Source: Brevibacillus brevis (lineage in GTDB: Bacteria; Bacillota; Bacilli; Brevibacillales; Brevibacillaceae). Taken from it: 64,000 bases of DNA. The stretch's first letter is position 1, and each line of letters opens with the position of its first letter. Both the position numbers and the translations under genes were made by a program. Location: NCBI RefSeq assembly GCF_001039275.2, contig NZ_CP030117.1, positions 6,055,001 through 6,119,000 of the forward strand, in the 5' to 3' direction. The notes beneath the pieces are model-generated. The model had not been told where the DNA came from. It did not search any database and saw only the letters and a list, made by a program, of their open reading frames with translations. This document shows, in pieces, positions 8,654 through 16,696 of the stretch.

Positions 8654-9535
8654 TTATATCAATCCGTCGTTTTCATACCGATTTTCTTCTGCCGCGTAGA
8701 ACAATACGAATTCAAGCGTAGCTCCAATCTCATGCAAAAATGAGATGACGTTTTCTTTTGCAGTGATCGCAGGCTTTTGCCGATTTCTGACATGAGCGTA
8801 CACGACGATTTCATATGACAGGTTTTGTTCTTCCTTCTGACTAATAAGTGACTCTTTTTCCTCTTTTAACGTGTCTATCATTGCCAGCAGTAATTCCTCT
8901 GTATCATCTGTTTCTTCCTCTAACGTTTCGAGATACCATACTGCCCCATCCGACGTCTGTTCCCCTTGTATCCAAGATGCGTGTGGGGAAACTTGAAGAA
9001 GTTGTGGGTTCAAGTCCGGTTGCGTGTCAGCTCCTTTGACCAGGAAGGCTACCTTGATACTTGTACCTTGGGAGACTTTGAGTTCCAAGTCTGGAGGCAG
9101 ATCGTCAGGGTAGATGATGATGTTTATCCTCGCCATGCCTCCGATCTCACTCATAAATTGGATCATTTCTTGTGTCAGCTTCATTCGAGGGATTTGTCTC
9201 TCGTACGCATAGATGAACAATTCGATTCCATAGATGAGATTATGTTCTTGTTTTAAATCTTGTAAAGTTTTTTGTTTTCCATCTAGCATACGAAGGAGCG
9301 GGAGAAGTTGGTTGTTGATATCGAGTGAAGCCTCATATGATGTTGAAATTTCCCAACTCGTATCAGGAGCAGGTATTTTCCCTTGAGTTAATTCCCCTTT
9401 TTTTCTTGTCGATGTTGGGATCAGACACAGCCCTTCTGATAATATCTGGGTATCAAACTGGTCTTCTGCCAAACACCAAAATTCTGCACTTATACATGTA
9501 TCTTCATTGTCCTGGGTGGTTAGTGTCACATCCAT
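8654..9535 (-). CDS. Tandem DUF4279 protein, possible immunity protein
   Basis: About 293 residues made of two DUF4279-like halves. The first half (about 10-140) holds the family pattern TSWEISTSYEASLDINNQLL followed by an LYGIELFIYAY strand and a FMSEIGG helix. The second (about 145-285) repeats it as ASWIQGE...VWYLET, LSYEIVVYAHV and FLHEIGATLEFVLFY. The protein is acidic, has no signal peptide and should be cytosolic. It begins about 32 bases after the exported toxin-33-like gene and is probably co-transcribed. DUF4279 proteins often occur as accessory partners, which suggests an immunity role here; that is inference. The start is among GTG/ATG codons at 9535-9547; GGAGG spacing favours 9535 or the nearby GTG. 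Confidence 0.65.
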   Translation of the reverse strand: MDVTLTTQDNEDTCISAEFWCLAEDQFDTQILSEGLCLIPTSTRKKGELTQGKIPAPDTSWEISTSYEASLDINNQLLPLLRMLDGKQKTLQDLKQEHNLIYGIELFIYAYERQIPRMKLTQEMIQFMSEIGGMARINIIIYPDDLPPDLELKVSQGTSIKVAFLVKGADTQPDLNPQLLQVSPHASWIQGEQTSDGAVWYLETLEEETDDTEELLLAMIDTLKEEKESLISQKEEQNLSYEIVVYAHVRNRQKPAITAKENVISFLHEIGATLEFVLFYAAEENRYENDGLI

Positions 9536-9567
9536 AATCACCATCACCTCCGTTTTAAGTGTATGGA

Positions 9568-10002
9568 TTAATGTTCAGGTATATTTCTACGCAAAGGGAA
9601 CATGTCAGCGGCATCGATAATGTCAAAAAACAACTGTATCCATTCATTCCTTCCTTGTTTCTTTTTCCCTAACCAAAGATAGTCATCATATTTGTCTTCA
9701 TATATATCATAATGGGAGATATTGGAACCCTTCGGCACATTAGCCTTTTTCAATTTGTGAGCATCCACATTGTTTTTCTTCAAGTATTTATCATCTAACT
9801 TTACCGGGCTGGCAGGTTTGGGATCGCACTCTGCAGTTGGTTGAACATTATTCCATGCAGTGTCTTTATTATCCTGCATCATCATGTTGGAAGGAGCTAT
9901 TGCGCAGATCCTAGCATTTGCCACCTGTGGCGTACTCGCAAAAATTGTTACAACTAGAACTAATAATAGAAAGCGTGTGAGCCGATTTAATGTTGAGATC
10001 AT
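9568..10002 (-). CDS. Exported protein with polymorphic-toxin-33-like domain
   Basis: A 144-residue protein starting at the ATG at 10002 behind AGGAGTTG; a longer frame from 10077 would hide the signal peptide. Residues 1-30 are a Sec signal (LTRFLLLVLVVTIFASTPQV, cleavage near NARA-like ANA|RI). After a short cysteine-containing linker, the C-terminal half has DAHKLKK, then ISHYDIYEDK and YLWLGKKKQGRNEWI. This order (DAH...YDIY.D...L..GKK) is like the C-terminal domain called polymorphic toxin type 33. It is short for a toxin and has no long delivery region, so it may be exported alone or be a spare cassette. The downstream DUF4279 gene would be its partner. Activity unknown. Confidence 0.5.
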   Translation of the reverse strand: MISTLNRLTRFLLLVLVVTIFASTPQVANARICAIAPSNMMMQDNKDTAWNNVQPTAECDPKPASPVKLDDKYLKKNNVDAHKLKKANVPKGSNISHYDIYEDKYDDYLWLGKKKQGRNEWIQLFFDIIDAADMFPLRRNIPEH

Positions 10003-10290
10003 AACTTTTTCAACTCCTATTTTTTCATTTTTTCGACATTTCTTCTTAAAGTCTTCGATGTTCACCATGCCGATCACACCTCAAATTCCAACCGCCTTAT
10101 CAGTTGTTACTATCAGTGACAACAACCCTTTGTGGTAACACATTCACAACTTTCTTACTTGAAATGGAAAATTCGCAAAGCTTGTTTTTTTGTTTCTTGC
10201 TCATCTGCTAGTCAGTTTCGTTACCTCGCATTTGACAAACCTGACAGTCGATGATTTTTTCCAAATCCAAATGAGAATTTTACCATCTCC

Positions 10291-10563
10291 TTAAATGTAT
10301 TGATCCAACTGGTGACTTAATTCCACGACTTCACCATCCAAGAAATCATTCTTCTCTAAATACATTTGCACCAATTGTTCTCGCAATTGTTCCACAATGT
10401 TTTTCAAATGATCAATATCGTGATAGGTTACTCCTTCTCGATCTAGAGGTAGCATGATACATTTACTTATAGGAGCTGTAACTGCTCCTCCTGCGGGCGT
10501 TCCTTTAACCTGTCGAAGGGGTGGAACGCCCTTTTTAAATGCAATTGCTGCTATAAGACTCAC
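10291..10563 (-). CDS. Spo0E-like phosphatase with N-terminal extension (unit A)
   Basis: A 90-residue protein from GTG at 10563 (AAGGAAGTAGG ribosome site). The last 40 residues are the Spo0E helical hairpin: LKNIVEQLREQLVQMY, a turn, then VELSHQLDQYI. Spo0E-family proteins remove phosphate from Spo0A and delay sporulation. The signature normally reads SQxLD; here it is SHQLD, so activity may be altered. The first 45 residues are unusual and share a GA..AP.SKC pattern with the paralogue at 12367, also at DNA level, which supports that the extension is translated. It lies downstream of the unit A regulator, beyond a terminator and a probable promoter. Confidence 0.65.
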   Translation of the reverse strand: MSLIAAIAFKKGVPPLRQVKGTPAGGAVTAPISKCIMLPLDREGVTYHDIDHLKNIVEQLREQLVQMYLEKNDFLDGEVVELSHQLDQYI

Positions 10564-10752
10564 CCTACTTCCTTTACCACCAGATTATTCACTTGGTTTT
10601 AGTGGCACCAGTGGCTCCTCTTTTTAGAGATATTCTTAGATTTCTATTCCTTCATGGAATATCTTCATCTCCCACCTCCTTCATTTTGAGATTTATTACA
10701 TAATTAACCATAAAATGATATGCAGGTTTTTACCAACTGCAAAAAGTAGAAT

Positions 10753-10780
10753 AAAAAAAACATCCTGACAGAGGATGTTT
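10753..10780 (-). terminator. Terminator after unit A regulator
   Basis: AAACATCC and GGATGTTT pair around TCTGTCA and are followed on the minus strand by eight T residues. The same stem (AAACATCC) is used in unit B. Confidence 0.85.
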
Positions 10781-10819
10781 CATCAATCTACAGCATATTC
10801 ACAATGACCTAACAGGATG

Positions 10820-12151
10820 CTAGCCACCTAACTCGTTTTGGTTACCTATTCGCTTATTCATATTCCCTAACCATCCAAACAGTGCTATGTATGTAAGGGT
10901 TTCGTCGTGTCGATTCGTCAAATCCGCTAGAGAAAGGCAATATATCGTTTCTTCAATTCCTCTCTCCATCCTTCCCTTACCAAACTCATAAATAGCCATC
11001 TGATATCGAAACCGAAGATGTCGATCCAATCCAATTGCTTCTGTAAATTGATCGAAAATAGCAATTTGGGAGGCAAAGCGCTCTAAAATCTCATCCACGC
11101 AAAAATGGTAGGTGTTAGCGGATTTCATAATGGCATTTAAACCAGCAAGAACTTCATTGGTGGGAAGACTATCGAGATAGTCTGCGTACTCTTCAATGAT
11201 GCTAGTATTGCCAGACAACACCTCCAATGTGTAGGAGTTCGCCTTTGCCCATACCTTGAATCTTTCTACCTCTTTACGTCCGTCTTCATCAAGTAATTCA
11301 AACCATCCTAAATCAGCGTAAACTTGCACATACTTCTTCGCCTCTTCATACAGTCCTTGCATTTCCAATGAAACGCTCTTATATAAATGGCCCAATCCGT
11401 AATAATAGACGAGATGGCGCTCCGTTTTCAGAGATTCGCCTTTTTTGTTTCTTTTCATCCTTTCCAGTTCATGCCTGTAAACAGTGTCTGCCAGCAGCCT
11501 TAATTCGTCTGCGTACTGCTCTGATCTCTCCCACTTTTGCAAAGCGAAACAGATCTTCGCCAATTGGTATAAGGCGTCGAGTTGATAGTTTTCAGGAAGC
11601 CGGTTTCGGTAAGGAGAAAACCGAATGACATTCTCCCAATTTTCTTCTGCATTTGTCCCAAGTACAACACGAAATAACCGATACTGACTCATCACGAAGT
11701 GCTCAGAATAGCTATCTTTCTCATTCTCAATAACATATTCATAAAAGGGCACTGACTCTTTCAGTTGCCCTTTCTCATATAGCTGTTCTGCAAGGGCAAA
11801 CAGAATCATGATGTTCTTCGGATTCTCCATCATTTGGGGGACAGTAGCTTCTATGCAATCCTTTCGCCCAACCTCCACGCATCGAATCAAGTATGGTATT
11901 AATCGGGGGCGCGATATTCTCCCCTCTGATATGCATTCTTCCGGGTATAATTCATACAACCAACCCGAATCGTGACCAAACACCTTGGCTAGCGCGTCTA
12001 ACTGACCAATGGTGATTGCACGCGGCGGATTTCCATTTAGAATCTCACTCAAACTCCCGGGGTTAATGCCAGTTAATTCACCCAGCTTGCTTAATGTGTA
12101 ACCGTGCTTTCTCCGGCATTTTTCAATTTCTGATCGTAGCGACAGATGCAT
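10820..12151 (-). CDS. HTH-TPR regulator, RRNPP-like (unit A)
   Basis: A 443-residue regulator. Residues 1-60 are an XRE-type helix-turn-helix (YTLSKLGELTGINPGSLSEILNG). The rest is helical with TPR-like repeats (for example LFALAEQLYEKGQLKESVPFYEYVIEN). This is the layout of RRNPP peptide receptors such as PlcR, NprR and AimR. It is a close paralogue of the unit B regulator throughout until ALF near residue 421. Its last residues, RIGNQNELGG, align with the end of the unit B peptide (KIGN...GIGG) rather than with the unit B regulator, as if a deletion had joined receptor and peptide gene. Start at ATG 12151 behind AAGGGGACA. Confidence 0.75.
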   Translation of the reverse strand: MHLSLRSEIEKCRRKHGYTLSKLGELTGINPGSLSEILNGNPPRAITIGQLDALAKVFGHDSGWLYELYPEECISEGRISRPRLIPYLIRCVEVGRKDCIEATVPQMMENPKNIMILFALAEQLYEKGQLKESVPFYEYVIENEKDSYSEHFVMSQYRLFRVVLGTNAEENWENVIRFSPYRNRLPENYQLDALYQLAKICFALQKWERSEQYADELRLLADTVYRHELERMKRNKKGESLKTERHLVYYYGLGHLYKSVSLEMQGLYEEAKKYVQVYADLGWFELLDEDGRKEVERFKVWAKANSYTLEVLSGNTSIIEEYADYLDSLPTNEVLAGLNAIMKSANTYHFCVDEILERFASQIAIFDQFTEAIGLDRHLRFRYQMAIYEFGKGRMERGIEETIYCLSLADLTNRHDETLTYIALFGWLGNMNKRIGNQNELGG

Positions 12152-12366
12152 TGTCCCCTTGCAGCCCCCTATAAAGGATCTTCCTTTCTATTATTTCGTA
12201 ATTTCGTAATTTTATAATTTTTATAGTTTTTCAAAATGCACTACATGACCTTCCTATCAATTCGTCATCCAGCTCGGAACTTTGACTCAGATTTATCTAG
12301 AGTCGGTAAATACAGAGTTAGTAGGTTAATGGAAGGGTTCTGGGGGCCTTGAGGTGTGAGAAGGAC

Positions 12367-12657
12367 TTACTTTTCCGTTTTCAATCTGTTTTGTGCAATG
12401 ACAATATATTTATCCAATTGTTGGCTTACAGCCAAAACTTTATCATGTGAGAGACCGTACTTTCCCGCCAACTCCATCATTTCCCGTCGTAGCTGTTCAA
12501 TTCTATTATCCAACTCTAAGTGGCAACCGATTTCCTTTACCATGCCCCGGATCGTACACTTACTTTTAGGGGCTGATGCTGCTCCTCTTTTGGGGGAGTT
12601 TCCACTGTGAAAAGAAACATCCCTATCTAAAATATTTGCGATAGCAGTAATGTCCAA
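12367..12657 (-). CDS. Spo0E-like phosphatase with N-terminal extension (unit B)
   Basis: Up to 96 residues from TTG at 12657 behind GAGAGGGGG; an internal ATG at 12543 is possible but has a poor ribosome site. The Spo0E core is LDNRIEQLRREMMELAGKYG followed by VLAVSQQLDKYI with an intact SQxLD motif, so Spo0A phosphatase activity is plausible. The N-terminal extension carries GAASAPKSKC, matching unit A. A TATGTAATAAAT stretch upstream of both Spo0E genes is also shared and probably belongs to a duplicated promoter. The gene lies downstream of the unit B regulator and peptide, past a terminator. Confidence 0.7.
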   Translation of the reverse strand: MDITAIANILDRDVSFHSGNSPKRGAASAPKSKCTIRGMVKEIGCHLELDNRIEQLRREMMELAGKYGLSHDKVLAVSQQLDKYIVIAQNRLKTEK

Positions 12658-12740
12658 CGCCCCCTCTCTTTTACAATTTATTACATATATTTACTATACA
12701 GGGATGTGCAGAAATTCACCGATTAAGAAAAATTGAATAG

Positions 12741-12768
12741 AAAAAAACATCCCATCGATGGGATGTTT
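12741..12768 (-). terminator. Terminator after unit B peptide
   Basis: AAACATCCCATCGATGGGATGTTT is a perfect palindrome followed on the minus strand by seven T residues, between the peptide gene and the Spo0E-like gene. Confidence 0.85.
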
Positions 12769-12784
12769 CCTGGGTACGAACTAT

Positions 12785-12907
12785 TTAGCCACCTATTCCA
12801 TGACCATAATTAGCGACTACTACATCGTTTCCTATCTTTGCTGGTTCACTTACAACATTGACACCCAAACCCAAAACGAGAGCAAGTGAGAGTAAAATCC
12901 CCTTCAT
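12785..12907 (-). CDS. Phr-like signalling propeptide (unit B)
   Basis: A 40-codon gene too short for normal gene calling. Its ATG lies two bases past the TAG of the regulator (TAGTGATG), so translation is probably coupled. The product has a basic start and hydrophobic core (MKGILLSLALVLGLGVNVVS), typical of an export signal, then a hydrophilic tail ending VVVANYGHGIGG. This is the layout of Phr, PapR, NprX and arbitrium propeptides, in which the C-terminal 5-10 residues become the signal that is re-imported and bound by the adjacent TPR regulator. The mature peptide cannot be defined from sequence; the last eight residues, NYGHGIGG, are one guess. Confidence 0.65.
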   Translation of the reverse strand: MKGILLSLALVLGLGVNVVSEPAKIGNDVVVANYGHGIGG

Positions 12908-12909
12908 CA

Positions 12910-14259
12910 CTATACAGCCCCTTTCGTAAGGATAGTTTGATACTTGCCTTTCTGTTGATCAGACGCATATTGCAGATTCATCCAAAACAGCGCTGTACAT
13001 TTTTTGAAGCTATCGTAATCTTTCATGGTATCAGACAGGCTAAGGCATCGAAGCGTTTCATTAAGCCCCTCTGCATACCTCCCTCTTTTAAACAAGTAAA
13101 TCGCCATTTCATTCCGAAACTGCATATGTTCGCTCATGCCGATAGCGTCCTGACGATCCTCAAAACGATCAATATGTTCTGCAAACTGCTCAAATATCGA
13201 ATCGATCGAAAAACCGTATTGATTGGCAGCACTCACAATCGTTACTAAACCTGAAAGGACCTCTTTCGGATGATCAGAAAGGAAATGAATATAATCAGGG
13301 ATGACATCACTATTCCCCATAAGTATGTTCAGCGTGTACAAATTCGCTGTCGCCCATGATCGAAATTTCTGCACTTCGATTTGACCAATTTCGTCCAAGA
13401 ATTCAAACCAGCTTAAATCAGCGTATCCATCAACATATCGCTTCGCTTCTTCGTACAACTCCTGTTTTTCTAATGCTATACTTTTAATAAGAAATGCTTG
13501 TCCATAGTACACAACCAAATGACGTTCAGTTGAAAGCATTTCACTGGCCTTGTTGCTTCTTCGTCTACGCAACTCATCCTCATAGATAATAGTAGCCAAT
13601 TCCCTTAATTCATCGGCATATTTATCCATTTCTCTCCATTTGTGGATAGTATAACAAACATTTGCTAATTGTAGTAGTGCATCTAACTGGTTATTTTCCG
13701 GTAGGCGTCTTCGATACGGATCAAATCGAATGACAGCCTTCCAATTTTCTTCAGAATTCGTACCTTGCACTACTACTCGAAAAAGTCTGTACTGACTCAT
13801 CACAAATTGGTTAGAGTAACTATCTTTTTCGTTTTCAATCACGTATTCATAGAAAGGTACTGACTGTTTCTGTTTCCCTTCCTCATATAGCTGCTCTGCT
13901 ACGGCAAAGAGGGTCGAGAGATTCTTTGGATTCTCCAACAATTTAGGAACAACCTCTTCTATACAATCCTGCCGCCCAACCTCCGCGCATCGAATCAAAT
14001 AAGGTATCAATCGAGGGCGCGATATTCTCCCCTCTGATATGCATTCTTCCGTATACAATTCGTACAACCAACCCGGCTCGCGACCAAACACCGCCGCTAG
14101 CGCATCTAATTGACCAATGGTCATAGCCCGCGGTGGATTTCCGTTCAGAATCTCGCTTAAACTCCCATGGTTGATGCCCGTTAATTCACCTAATTTACTC
14201 AAGGTATAGCCGCACTCTCTACGGTGTCTTTCAATTTCTGACCGCAGCGACCAGTGCAT
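12910..14259 (-). CDS. HTH-TPR regulator, RRNPP-like (unit B)
   Basis: A 449-residue regulator with an XRE helix-turn-helix at residues 1-60 (YTLSKLGELTGINHGSLSEILNG) and a TPR-like helical region after it (LFAVAEQLYEEGKQKQSVPFYEY and later repeats). It is the paralogue of unit A over nearly the full length. The ATG at 14259 behind AAGGGACA matches the unit A start; the upstream in-frame ATG at 14280 adds only seven residues. With the downstream peptide and Spo0E-like genes it forms a receptor-signal-effector unit. By analogy to RRNPP systems it should change DNA binding when it binds the imported peptide; its targets are unknown. Confidence 0.8.
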   Translation of the reverse strand: MHWSLRSEIERHRRECGYTLSKLGELTGINHGSLSEILNGNPPRAMTIGQLDALAAVFGREPGWLYELYTEECISEGRISRPRLIPYLIRCAEVGRQDCIEEVVPKLLENPKNLSTLFAVAEQLYEEGKQKQSVPFYEYVIENEKDSYSNQFVMSQYRLFRVVVQGTNSEENWKAVIRFDPYRRRLPENNQLDALLQLANVCYTIHKWREMDKYADELRELATIIYEDELRRRRSNKASEMLSTERHLVVYYGQAFLIKSIALEKQELYEEAKRYVDGYADLSWFEFLDEIGQIEVQKFRSWATANLYTLNILMGNSDVIPDYIHFLSDHPKEVLSGLVTIVSAANQYGFSIDSIFEQFAEHIDRFEDRQDAIGMSEHMQFRNEMAIYLFKRGRYAEGLNETLRCLSLSDTMKDYDSFKKCTALFWMNLQYASDQQKGKYQTILTKGAV

Positions 14260-14717
14260 TGTCCCTTGCAGCCCCCCCATAAAGAATCAACCCCTACTTT
14301 TTCCTTAATTTTACAATAAAATATATTTTTTTGAAAGATTTTTCTTTACAATCCTTAACATTTCTGTAATCTAGTTCGTCACTCTTCGCACAATTCCTCC
14401 AATGTCTTACAGGTGTTTGCACTTCGTGACAATTACACTCAATTGAATCAGTTGAATCAGCTTTCATGCGAATACAGCCTCGTAGGAAGAAGCGGATTTC
14501 CAGTCCTAGCGCCTCTGGAGCCCTACCCAGCTCCGAAATAAATAGCGGGGGTTTTCAGCTTCAACCTCTGAAAAAACATCCTCGAAACTCTACTTTTGAA
14601 GCGCTCCCGCTATTTATTTCGGAGCGAACAGTACCCGCCCTCAGCAGGGCGTAGGCCGAAGCGTAGACTGGAAATCCGCTTCTTCCCCACCACTAACAGC
14701 TACTCTATCCACATTGT
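14260..14717. other. Non-coding region holding a palindromic element
   Basis: No gene supported. AT-rich sequence (14280-14470) should contain the unit B promoter; the rest is the 202-bp palindromic element at 14485-14686. Confidence 0.6.
14485..14686. repeat. MITE-like 202-bp palindromic element
   Basis: The outer arms are perfect 21-base inverted repeats (14485-14505 and 14666-14686; GGAAGAAGCGGATTTCCAGT...). The inner arms are perfect 19-base inverted repeats (14531-14549 and 14606-14624; CTCCGAAATAAATAGCGGG). A third small hairpin, GCCCTCAGCAGGGC, lies between the right arms. The nested design and lack of coding capacity suggest a miniature transposable element or a very large structured repeat. 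Confidence 0.65.
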
Positions 14718-14752
14718 AAAAAAAGCTCCGCCAATACATCTGGCGAAGCTTT
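14718..14752 (-). terminator. Terminator after mdh
   Basis: AGCTTCGCCAG pairs with TTGGCGGAGCT and is followed on the minus strand by seven T residues. Confidence 0.85.
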
Positions 14753-14768
14753 CATTTTCATACTGTGC

Positions 14769-15710
14769 TTATGGCATAGCTACTTTCATAACCGCACGAA
14801 CGGAATCTGCGGATTTATCCAATGCTGCTTTCTCAGCAGCAGTCAGATCCAGCTCGATGACTTGCTCGATACCATTTCCACCCAAGAGAGTTGGCACGCC
14901 CAGGTAGATATCGTTGTAGCCATACTCGCCTTGGAGTAAAGCGATGGATGGCAGGATGCGCTTCTGGTCTTTCAAGATCGCTTCTGCCATTTCTACCAGC
15001 GCTGCCGCAGGTGCATAGTAAGCGGAACCGTTGCCCAAGAGAGCTACGATTTCGCCGCCGCCTTTGCGTGTACGTTCCACGATAGCGTCCAGACGATCTT
15101 GTGGGATCAATTTTTCGAGTGGGATGCCGCCAGCGTAGGAGTAACGCAAGAGTGGCACCATGTCGTCACCGTGACCGCCCAATACGAAGCCTGTTACGTC
15201 ATTTACGGATACATTCAGTTCCATCGCTACGAACGTACGGAAGCGAGCTGTATCGAGTACGCCGGATTGACCGATTACGCGGTGTTTCGGGAAGCCGGAT
15301 GTTTTGTAGAATGTATAGGTCATCGCATCTACCGGGTTGGACAGGATGAGTACGATGGAGTTTGGTGCATATGTTTTCACTTGCTCAGCAACCGAGCGCA
15401 TGATAGCTGCATTCGTTGCTACCAAGTCGTCGCGGGACATACCTGGCTTGCGAGCAATACCTGCTGTGATGATTACGATATCGGAGCCTTCGATGTCTTT
15501 GTAGTCGGAAGTACCTGTGATGCTAGCATCGAAGCCGAGAACGGGAGAAGCCTCCATCATGTCGAGTGCTTTACCCTTCGTTGGGTTTTCCAGTTGCGGG
15601 ATATCCACCAATACGATGTCAGCCAGCTCTTTTTGCGCCATGATGAACGCAGTTGTCGCTCCAGTAAAACCACTACCGATTACGGCTACTTTTTTTCTGC
15701 GGAATGTCAT
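14769..15710 (-). CDS. mdh: Malate dehydrogenase
   Basis: A 313-residue NAD-dependent malate dehydrogenase of the LDH-like type, interconverting malate and oxaloacetate in the cytosol. It has the Rossmann nucleotide motif near the start ([14 protein letters not shown]), the substrate arginine region [18 protein letters not shown], and the catalytic histidine in GGHGDD. Length is normal. It lies 30 bases after eutC in the same orientation and is followed by a terminator, so it may be the last gene of the eut operon. That is unusual: mdh of bacilli is normally beside citZ-icd, so this may be a second copy tied to NADH balance or acetyl-CoA use during ethanolamine growth. Confidence 0.9.
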   Translation of the reverse strand: MTFRRKKVAVIGSGFTGATTAFIMAQKELADIVLVDIPQLENPTKGKALDMMEASPVLGFDASITGTSDYKDIEGSDIVIITAGIARKPGMSRDDLVATNAAIMRSVAEQVKTYAPNSIVLILSNPVDAMTYTFYKTSGFPKHRVIGQSGVLDTARFRTFVAMELNVSVNDVTGFVLGGHGDDMVPLLRYSYAGGIPLEKLIPQDRLDAIVERTRKGGGEIVALLGNGSAYYAPAAALVEMAEAILKDQKRILPSIALLQGEYGYNDIYLGVPTLLGGNGIEQVIELDLTAAEKAALDKSADSVRAVMKVAMP

Positions 15711-15740
15711 GTAGAATCCTCCTCGTCGTCATTGGTTCTA

Positions 15741-16676
15741 TTACAAGACTAGTTTTACACCACTTGCTTTTTGCTCCAACATTTTGGAGAGGATTGTCCC
15801 GATGTGGGCCCCCGCCTCAACCGGAGATGTACCTTGACGATGAATATTCGAGATCACTGTACGCTCTGATTCTACCATACCTTTGCGTGGACGGTAGCAC
15901 ATGTACGCACTCATGGAATGTGCCGTAACCAATCCTGGACGTTCTCCGATCAAAAGCACCAATACTTCCGGCTCCAAAATCTCACCGACGTGATCCATGC
16001 TGGCTACGCGTCCGCCCTTGATAAAAAACGGAGTGCCGCAGGTCAGGCCGTAGCTTTTCAGAGAGTCCATCAGGGATGGAAGTACGTCTTTCAGGTTTGC
16101 ATCCACCGCAGCAGCACTCAAGCCGTCAGAAACGACGATTTGTACCTGCGGCTTCTTTTGGCCGCGCTCTTGCAGCAAGCGTACGCCGTCCTCGGTGAGG
16201 ACACGCCCCATATCCGGACGCTTCAAATAGTTTTCGGTGTTGTCATACTGTGTTTCCACTGTGAACAAGGAGAACTGATCGAGCACCGCTTGACTGACTT
16301 CACCGTATACAGCATCCACAGCCGCAGCATGGTCGCGACGCAATTCGAGCATGGTTTTGGTCAAAGGTCTCACACCTGTACGCCAAACCCCGATGCGCGC
16401 TGGCGTGCTGGACAGCAGTTCATCCAAGCCTTCCTTGTACTTCGGATTCGGTACATGTGTGGTTCTCTCTGGTTCGGCTGATGGAGCAGGCTGCTCGTTC
16501 ACTACAGGAGCTTGCGCCGTCGTCGCATTCGCTACTGGCTCTGCCTTTGGCTCCGATCTCAGTTGGATCAAGCCTGTCTCTGCTTTTGGTGACGGAGCTT
16601 GTTCGCTAACCTCACCCAGCTTCTTTTGCAGCTCTGCTACTACTTTATCTACCAAGAAATCTAATTGTTGTTCCAT
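15741..16676 (-). CDS. eutC: Ethanolamine ammonia-lyase small subunit
   Basis: A 311-residue light chain of the adenosylcobalamin-dependent ethanolamine ammonia-lyase, which splits ethanolamine into acetaldehyde and ammonia with EutB. The conserved core starts near residue 100 (ARIGVWRTGVRPLTKTMLELRRDHA) and continues to QIVVSDGLSA, LIGERPGL, SAYMCYRPRKGM and SNIHRQGTSPVEAGAHI, all family landmarks. The first 95 residues form a helix plus a low-complexity Pro/Ala/Glu linker, as in EutC proteins targeted to a microcompartment. Start at 16676 is set by GGAGGTGAAAGACGG; the longer frame has no ribosome site. It follows eutB by 20 bases. Confidence 0.95.
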   Translation of the reverse strand: MEQQLDFLVDKVVAELQKKLGEVSEQAPSPKAETGLIQLRSEPKAEPVANATTAQAPVVNEQPAPSAEPERTTHVPNPKYKEGLDELLSSTPARIGVWRTGVRPLTKTMLELRRDHAAAVDAVYGEVSQAVLDQFSLFTVETQYDNTENYLKRPDMGRVLTEDGVRLLQERGQKKPQVQIVVSDGLSAAAVDANLKDVLPSLMDSLKSYGLTCGTPFFIKGGRVASMDHVGEILEPEVLVLLIGERPGLVTAHSMSAYMCYRPRKGMVESERTVISNIHRQGTSPVEAGAHIGTILSKMLEQKASGVKLVL

Positions 16677-16696
16677 CCGTCTTTCACCTCCTGATC

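Noticed and set aside
10566-10660. Ten-codon frame behind AAGGAGGTGGGAG upstream of the unit A Spo0E-like gene
   Set aside because: Too short and without hydrophobic core, so it is not a signalling peptide; it may be chance or a leader frame.
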